From Nematostella vectensis (lineage: Eukaryota > Cnidaria > Anthozoa > Actiniaria > Edwardsiidae): DNA of 64,000 nt. The translations under genes were made by a program, and so were the position numbers. This document shows, in pieces, positions 57,130 to 64,000 of the stretch; positions within the stretch are counted from its first letter, which is position 1; every line of letters begins with the position of its first letter. The notes below the pieces were generated by a model, which was not told where the DNA came from, made no database searches, and saw nothing but the letters and a program-made list of their open reading frames with translations. The stretch is from assembly GCF_932526225.1 (NCBI RefSeq), contig NC_064044.1, positions 13,468,953 to 13,532,952 of the forward strand. The letters are read 5' to 3'.

Positions 57130-58895
57130 ATTAACTATCCTTAACCTCTGTTCAAAGACGGGGAGCATGGTAACCGTGATAATTATAGGCTTATATCAGT
57201 GCTCTCTGTTATGTCCAAGATACTTGAAAAACACACAGCTACATCCTTAATGGATTACCTTTTAGAGAATGGACTACTATATGAACTACAATCAGCCTTC
57301 CGTGCCGGTCATTCCACCGAGTCTGCTCTGATTAAGTTGACAGATGAAGTTGTATTTAATCTCGATCGTGACCAGGTGTCCGGGATGGTATTTGTAGATT
57401 TCAGGAAGGCCCTTGTTGTCGACCATCAGCTGCTACGCCTCTACAGAGTGAGTGAGCCAGCATCTCTTTGGTTCAAGTCATATCTTACGGACAGACAGCA
57501 ATTTGTTGCTCTGAATGGTGAGCGCTCTGAGTCCCGTATAGTTAAACAAGGTGTACCTCAAGGCAGCGTCCTAGGGCCGATTTTGCTTTTGTTATTTGTG
57601 AATGACATGCCACTACATCTGTCACAATCTTCTGTCGACATATATGCAGATGACATAACAATTACTGCAAGCGCACACCACTCCAAGATCCAAAGTCTGA
57701 CTGTCTCCTTAAACAACGACCTGGCGGCCGTCGACGAGTGGGCGTCCAGAAACGCAAAGACCAAGGCTATACTTGTCACGGGGAAATGGATAGGAAGAAA
57801 CGTTGAAAAAGATCCCCCGCTATGTTTGGACTTAAGAATCGGAGATTCCATGATTGAAGAGATTTCTTCCTACAAGCTACTAGGCATTACCTTGGACGGT
57901 CAAATGACTTTTGAGGTACATATAGACGAGCTAAGTAAAACTTTCAAAACGTATAGGACTACTAAGACATACAAGTCCCTTCTTAAAACGCCACCAAAGT
58001 GAAAAGGTTTATAATGGGGTCATAAGACCTACCCTCATGTATGGGAGTATTGTGTGGGATAGCTGCAGTAAGGATTGTCTGCAAAGTATTCTTTAGCTTC
58101 AGAAAAGAGCAGCGGGTATTATTCTAGAAGCTGACAGACTAACACCAACAATTATTCTATCTATTCAACAACCTTAGCTGGCTGCCTTTCACTAAGCAAT
58201 CATATATAAAAAGAAATGTTATCACCTTATAAGCGCATAAATCAAAACCTTAACACTCCAATATATTTAGACAGATTACTTATTAGAAACTCTGACATCT
58301 CCTTAAGACAAACAAGATTTTTGAAAATAAATTTGATGTCCTAGTTATAAACGTGGGTCGGAAGGAGGGCGAACATTCGCAGTCAGAACAATAAAGGAGT
58401 GGAACGCCATAGAACGGTTTCTATGGAATTAGAAATAAAGAGGCAATGTCAAGTTTTAAGAAGAGCATTTTAAAATCATTAATTCAGAAACAGATATCAG
58501 ATCACTTTTTATATTTATAACTAACATTGATTCCTATATACACTTATACATATATATTTATATATTTAGTATTTAACTCATTTTAATATTTTGAATTGTA
58601 TATAGCTTTTATTTATTTTGTTAGCCTTTGTTTTAGGGGGCCACAAAGTTTTAAGTGTTTTTTAAACTACTGTAATGTGTTTTACACTCTTTAAATAAAG
58701 CATATTAAATTAAATATTAAAATTAAAACTATTAATCATAGTTTCTTATTTTAATATTCATATTTACACTTTAAGGACGTCTAAGGTTGTAATTTTATAC
58801 AATATAATATTTTTATATGTAGTTTATTTTTTAAATTGTAAAGCGCATTTGAGCATATGGAAAATGCGCTACATAAATATTAAAATTACGTTTAA
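57130..58895 (+). mobile_element. LINE-C: 5'-truncated CR1-like element
   Basis: From about 57140 the frame reads RDNYRLISVLSVMSKILEKH, then FRAGHSTESALIKLTDEV, FVDFRKALVVDHQLL (two residues shorter than the usual KAFD-x-VDH block), QGVPQGSVLGPILLLL and IYADDITI, ending near 58002. Broken C-terminal pieces (WLPFTKQSYIKRN, then KEAMSSFKKSILKSLI) follow to about 58480. The 3' end near 58845-58895 has a gtaaagcgcatttgag / aaatgcgctacataaa hairpin and a short A/T tail, a form common at LINE 3' ends. Only RT onwards remains. Confidence 0.8.
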
Positions 58896-59297
58896 TATTA
58901 ATGTGAGCACCCTTCTTACCCTTTTATCTTCCGCTTTATTGCAAACAGTAGTGTAGCTATTTAAACAAGTTGGTGGTTGGAAATGATGATCATACTGTAT
59001 GTCATGCCCAATGTTCACATAGTTCAACTCAGAGAAATTGTGCAAAACAAAGCACGCATTTTTCACATAGGGAAGTACGTCCATGTCGATATTCATGGGT
59101 CTACTTAGAGCACCAAAGTGACCCTTGAGTCTACTAAAAGCACACTCAATGACCATTCTCGACTGACAGAGCTTTAAGCCAAAGTACTGCTCTTGTACAG
59201 CTGCTCCACCATTAGAGTACTCTTCCATGAAGAAGGAGCACTGGAATGGGGTCTTCATCTGGTATAATCCTACAGTAACAAGAAGGTATAGTACCAT
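58869..59297 (-). pseudogene. Harbinger/HARBI1-type transposase (DDE_Tnp_4) C-terminal fragment
   Basis: The minus-strand frame reads SNGGAAVQEQYFGLKLCQSR followed by MVIECAFSRLKGHFGALSR and LPYVKNACFVLHNFSE. The E-C-A-F-x-R-L-K block carries the last catalytic Glu of the DDE nuclease of PIF/Harbinger transposases. The first two Asp blocks are absent. The LINE-C tail touches its 3' end, so that insertion may have cut it. The Myb-like remnant at 41590-42060 could be its partner but is 17 kb away. Confidence 0.75.
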
Positions 59298-59510
59298 TCT
59301 TGAGCACTTGAATTCGCAAACATTCTAGAATCATGTACACTAAACTGGCCGATTAACAACAACATCAGTAAAGCTGTACTTTTCGTCCAATTTGGCTTGG
59401 ACGTTTAGTGAAAGATGATCGCTTTTCAATTGTTCTACTCTGGAGATCGTTTCAACCTTACCGCGTTCACGTGCGGACGATACCAGCATCCGTAACGAAA
59501 GGTTGCGTTT

Positions 59511-60057
59511 TCAAACGAAAGTTGTAGTGTTCTGTGTTTGAAGATTGCGTGCGCTTCCCCTTATTTGTGGGCTTTGGTTTTCTAGTGTCCAGATGTTATT
59601 ACAGATACAAGCATATATATCCGAGACCATGTGAAAGAAATACTGGGCAACAAAACGCTCATTTCCAGAGGAACTTGTTCTTTTGTTGGCAGTAACTGAC
59701 TGGTGGTGTTCTCTGAACCTTTCCGCTAGCAACTTTTCAGTCTCGTCGATGTAGAGCTTACCGCATACTCCACGGGTGATCACATAGACTAGATTCTTAG
59801 ATGAACATGTATATCTGCGTCCAATGTGTGTGACACCTGCTGATTTGCGGATTGATATAAAAACACGTCTTGCATCTAGGGTGGTGACAGGGAAAGGTAC
59901 AAGTGTTGATGTTGGCGGTGTCACTGTGTGAGCTATAGTGCTGAAGATCCTGTTAGTGGTAGCGTTATTCATTAAGACTGGCTCATTCCTACGGATAGTT
60001 CTTGAAATGGCTAGGTTGTTCGGATGGTATGTGTTGACAAGAGGGATGGTTTATCTT
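59511..60057 (-). pseudogene. Penelope-like element GIY-YIG endonuclease fragment
   Basis: The minus-strand frame begins PLVNTYHPNNLAISRTIRR (about 60055), then shows the Cys-containing linker YTCSSKNLVYVITRGVCG and KLYIDETEKLLAERFREHHQ, the GIY-YIG nuclease of Penelope-like retroelements. The YIG motif reads YID here, so a key glycine is lost. The frame is open to 59511, but no reverse transcriptase is present upstream, so this is a truncated copy. Confidence 0.8.
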
Positions 60058-60074
60058 GTCAGACGGTTGATACC

Positions 60075-60155
60075 GGGCTTGAAAGGCAGCCTCGCGAGTC
60101 ACTTGAGATACTTCGGGCTTCAAAGGCAGCCTCGCGAGTCACTTGAGATACTTTA
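60075..60155. repeat. Two copies of a ~40-bp unit
   Basis: gggctt(g/c)aaaggcagcct followed by cgcgagtcacttgagatact occurs twice head to tail, differing by a single base. It separates the Penelope fragment from the GPCR gene. Confidence 0.88.
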
Positions 60156-60355
60156 GTGGTTGCTTAGAAGAGCACAATTTCCGCATTTCTCGTTACTGAA
60201 AATTCGCTTTAAACATAGTAGCTGACTGTTTGGAATTGAGTCCTTCCAGCTAGCAGAATGTTAAGAGGTGAAGTTTATGGTAGTGACTCAAGATTCTCCA
60301 GATTAGTTCGATGCCTTCTTGCAGAAAGCGGCACCATCTATTTCATCAATTTTGA

Positions 60356-63300
60356 CTATACATTTTCTTGCTTTCTGGCGATCCCATTGATTCGTATCGA
60401 CGGCCTAGGGCGAGGTTCAGCAGAAAACGGCGTTGGATCGTCGACAGCTCCCAGAATGCAACAAGACCGTAAAGCGTGCATAGTGGCACGTCGAAACGTG
60501 CGACTCATTATACTGTAAAGAATCGGGTTGATCGCGCATGAAAGAAACGCCAAGAAGATATAGGTGACATAAAGCTCGCGTGGGACCACTCCCCCTGGGA
60601 GAGCGGAGTCAACCAATTCGACTAATATAGAAGGTATCCAGCATGAGCCGAAGCCGAGGACGATCGCGAAAAGCATGTTAGTTGCGCGGATTTCTTCTAA
60701 AGAGATGATGCGGTTGCGCGCTGATGATAGCCGTCGTCTTTGGGTTGACTGTGGTAGCTGGAGATTGTTCGAAGACCTATTTAGGTAATTCTGAAATAGG
60801 AAAAAGATAAAAAAACTTTAAGAGCGAAGCCCCGTTATAAATGGGATAGGGACGTCCCCTGTTAAAACCTTTTGAAATCGAAACGATTATGGTTAAAAGG
60901 CCATGGTGCCGTATCCAAATTGTTTGGAGTCGTATTAAGAACTCCCCCTAATAGCTATATTAGAGCTCTATCGAAAAATCTCGGTGGAGTTTTTAAAAGA
61001 TTGAAGTGTTGTATCAATGCAAACAGCGACAATTCTTAGTTTACTCCATACATTCTCTTCTACTGAACGCTCTCGACTTGTGCATGTAAACAGCCATGTG
61101 GCAGGGATTAAATCAAACTCGGACTTGTTTGCCCACTAGGTGATATGCACAGTGCTAGTCATTACACAATAAATGATGTAAACACTAGGTGATGAGCGCA
61201 GTGCTTGTGATGTCCAAACTACGAATGATACTGTCGCCGTCTGTTTACCGTAGATTAAAACTTTGTACTACGTGATGTCCGCAGTGCACGTCATATCAGC
61301 ACTATAGGTGATATGCGTTTTGCTCTTCATGTTCACACTAGGTGATTTGCGCAGTGTTTATCGTGTACACACTAGGTTATGTGCGCAGTGCTTGTCTTGT
61401 ACACACTAGGTTATGTGCGCAGTGCTCGTCATGTACACACTAGGTGATGTGCGCAGTGCTCGTCATGCCCATACTAGGTGATGTGCGCAGTGCTCGTCAT
61501 GTACACACTAGGTGATGTGCGCAGTGCTTGTCATGTACACACTAGGTTATGTGCGCAGTGCTCGTCATGTGCACACTAGGTGATGTGCGCAGTGCTCGTC
61601 ATGTGCACACTAGGTGATGTGCGCAGTGTTGGTCATGTACACTTTAGGTGATGTGCGCAGTGCTCGTTATGTACGTACTAGGTGATGTGCGCAGTGCTCG
61701 TCATGTGCACACTAGGTGATGTGCGCAGTGTTGGTCATGTACACTTTAGGTGATGTGCGCAGTGCTCGTCATGTACACACTAGGTGATGTGCGCAGTGCT
61801 CGTCATGTTCACACTAGGTGATGTGCGCAGTGCTCCTCATGTACACAATAGGTGATGTGCGCAATGCTCGTTATGTACACACTAGGTGATGTCATGTACA
61901 CACTAGTGATGTGCGCAGTGCTCGTCATGTACGCACTAGGTGATGTGCGCAGTGCTCGTCATGTACACACCAGCTGATGTGCGCAGTGCTCGTTATGTAC
62001 GCACTAGGTGATGTACGCAGTGTTCGTCATGTACACACTAGGTGATGTGCGCAGTACTCGTCATGTACACACTAGGTGATGTGCGCAGTGCTCGTCATGT
62101 GCACACTAGGTGATGTGCGCAGTGTTCGTCATGTACACACTAGTGCTCGTTATATACACACTAGTGATGTGCGCAGTGCTCGTTGTGTACACACTAGGTG
62201 ATGTCATGTACACACTAGGTGATGTGCGAAGTGCTCGTCATGTACACACTATGTGATGTGCGCAGTGTTCGTCATGTACACACTAGTGCTCGTTATATAC
62301 ACACTAGGTGATGTGCACAGTGCTCGTCATGTACGCACTAGGTGATGTGCGCAGTGTTCGTCATGTCAACACTAGTTGATGTGCGTAGTGCTTGTCATGT
62401 ACACACTAGGTGATGTGCGCAGTGTTCGTCATGAACACACTAGGTGATGTGCGCAGAACTCGTCATGCACACACTAGGTAATGTGCGCAGTGTTCGTCTC
62501 GCACACACTAGGTAATGTGCGCAGTGTTCGTCATGCACACACTAGTGATGTGCGCAGGGCTCGTCATGTACACACTAGGTGATGTGCGCAGTGCTCGTTA
62601 TGTAAACACTATGTGATGTGCGCAATGCTCGTTATGTACACTTTAGGTGATGTCATGTACACACTAGGTGATGTACGCAGCGCTCGTCATGTACACACAA
62701 GGTGATGTGCGCAGAGTTCCTCATGCACATACTAGGTTATGTGCGCAGTGCTTGTCACGTACACACTAGGTGACGTACGCAGTTCTCGTCATATACACTC
62801 TAGGTGATGTGCGCAATACTCAAGTTCCCCCCTGTGTAATTTGCTCTGTTCACCTTTAAACAGTCACTACATGAGGTAAATTGGGCTGCAAAGCATTTGC
62901 GATTTGAAAATACTGTTTTAGAAATATTATACTTTTGAGAATTTGCTTCTCACCTATAAGTAAAGTAGTAAATAAAGGAGTAAATAAAAGGAGTATCTAA
63001 TTTGCTTATCTTGACTTACCGTTGCAGCAGGCCGCAAACGTCTCTTATGCTGTCTGATAACCATGTACACCTTGGTGTAGCATCCCACTATAATACCCAA
63101 AGTAGGTGCTATAAACACCACGAGACTGAATACAGTGTAGACCATATTTTCAGTGAAATCAACCAACGTTATGAAACACGCGGCACGGTTAGCTTGGAAG
63201 CGAAATGAAATATTCTTAGAAAATTGAGGGATAGCAACACTAGCTAGAGCAAATACCCATACGACACTCAGCTTAATCAATGATGCTTTCCTGGTACATA

Positions 63301-63769
63301 GACGTCGATACATCTCCGGTCTCACCACGCAAAAGTATCGATTGAGCGCGGTCAACGCCATGCTGTGCAGTGAAACGAATCCTAGGAACAGAAGCCAGAA
63401 CCCCTGGACTTTGCAGAGGAACTCCCCGAAGATCCACTTTCCCGTTAGAAGGACACCGCAAGTCAGCGGCATGCCGAAGAGGGCCTGGAGAATATCCGAG
63501 ACTGCTAAGCCAACTATCAATACATTTGTTGTGTTTCGGCGAAGACCGTTCGTTTGGATGATAACAAAGCATATCAGGATATTACCGAATAGTGACAAAC
63601 AGTTGATCAACAGAAAAACTGTGGTTTCAATGCCAACCCGTATCGGTGTTCTGTTAAGGAGCTCGTCTGCGTAAAGCTTCCTCCATGGCTCGGACCAGTT
63701 GCTTGCCATGAATGGGTTTCCAAGTCTCAATCTAGCAGATGATACTGTCGGTAAAGAGAGATCAAACAT
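60356..63769 (-). CDS. Class A (rhodopsin-like) GPCR, orphan, 394 aa
   Basis: Two exons: 63769-63020 (250 codons, donor acg|gtaagt) and 60790-60356 (145 codons with stop, acceptor tttcag), joined in phase 0 within intracellular loop 3. The first in-frame ATG is at 63769, after an upstream stop. TM1 has GNILICF, TM2 has LAVSD (the sodium-site Asp), a Cys precedes TM3 (FLCKVQGFW), TM3 ends in NRY instead of DRY (ALNRYFCVV), extracellular loop 2 has the pairing Cys (RAACFITL), TM5 has the Pro, TM6 has CWIP and TM7 has NPILY. No retinal lysine is present in TM7, so it is not an opsin. NRY occurs in melatonin-type receptors, among others, so ligand assignment is open. N-glycosylation sites (NWS, NRT) precede TM1. 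Confidence 0.9.
61137..62815. repeat. 34-bp minisatellite filling the GPCR intron
   Basis: About 49 copies of a 34-bp unit, cactaggtgatgtgcgcagt then gctcgtcatgtaca, with single-base variants and several shortened copies (for example gtgatgtcatgtacacacta). It takes up most of the 2.2-kb intron. No unique spacers. Confidence 0.95.
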
Positions 63770-63778
63770 ATCGATCAA

Positions 63779-64000
63779 GCTATGATCTCAGCAATCTTGT
63801 CCCAAGAGCCCACGTACCTTTGTGCCTCTAGGAAATCAAATATTGGGGCGATTCTGATTGGCTATCGGCCTTTCTTCAGTGAGCATGCGCAAAAAAGGAG
63901 GAAATGGAAAAGTTTCCAGCCTGTCACTCGTGTATTTTGTGCTTACCAATAATGCCTGCGAAAACTCCCAAATACAACAAACCATTTGTAACAAATTTTT
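63779..64000. other. Upstream flank of the GPCR gene
   Basis: Only 220 bp are available. I see a possible gatttccta / gccaatcagaatcgccccaa region (an inverted CCAAT, gattggc, at about 63856) on the promoter side of the minus-strand gene. No other feature. Confidence 0.35.

Noticed and set aside
61137-62815. CRISPR-like array
   Set aside because: Contiguous 34-bp units with point variants and no spacers, inside an intron.
1-64000. tRNA, rRNA or bacterial-type operons
   Set aside because: I looked for tRNA TpsiC-like motifs and clustered intronless genes and found none that held up.

Overview
The window is eukaryotic, AT-rich and intron-rich, with short exons, GT-AG splice sites and a heavy load of non-LTR retrotransposons, MITE-like foldbacks, Penelope-like, tyrosine-recombinase and Harbinger-type fragments. 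Secreted PAN-EGF-fibrinogen-domain proteins, a TMCC-family gene and a class A GPCR beside CR1/L2-like LINEs suggest an anthozoan cnidarian, most likely a sea anemone. That assignment is inference; no species marker is visible.

Layout. (1) 1-3187, plus strand: the last three coding exons of a TMCC-family gene. Both visible splice acceptors sit at the end of tandem arrays that repeat the intron/exon junction itself. (2) 3188-6739: a 20-bp satellite, a 251-bp foldback and intergenic DNA. (3) 6740-15995, minus: FREP1, a nine-exon secreted protein (signal peptide, PAN/Apple, four EGF-like modules, fibrinogen C-terminal domain, FReD). (4) 16.0-23.4 kb: decayed mobile DNA, with a PIF1-like helicase fragment, a broken tyrosine recombinase, direct repeats and MITEs. 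(5) 23385-41576: two tandem units of about 9.1 kb, nearly identical. Each holds one seven-exon FREP gene (FREP2, FREP3; two EGF-like modules), a broken GPCR exon fragment, and a gag/protease remnant in intron 1. (6) 41.6-60.1 kb: repeat-rich DNA with two CR1/L2-like LINEs (one internally deleted with intact ORF1, one nearly full length with a PHD finger at the start of ORF2), a third RT fragment, Harbinger nuclease and Penelope GIY-YIG fragments, a perfect 114-bp palindrome, and a candidate small four-exon gene threaded through the LINE region. (7) 60356-63769, minus: a two-exon class A GPCR whose intron is filled by a 34-bp minisatellite.

The three FREP genes share orientation, exon order, splice phases and homologous first introns, so they are one locally expanded family. 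The FREP2/FREP3 units could be a very recent tandem duplication or two haplotypes placed side by side in the assembly; sequence alone does not decide.
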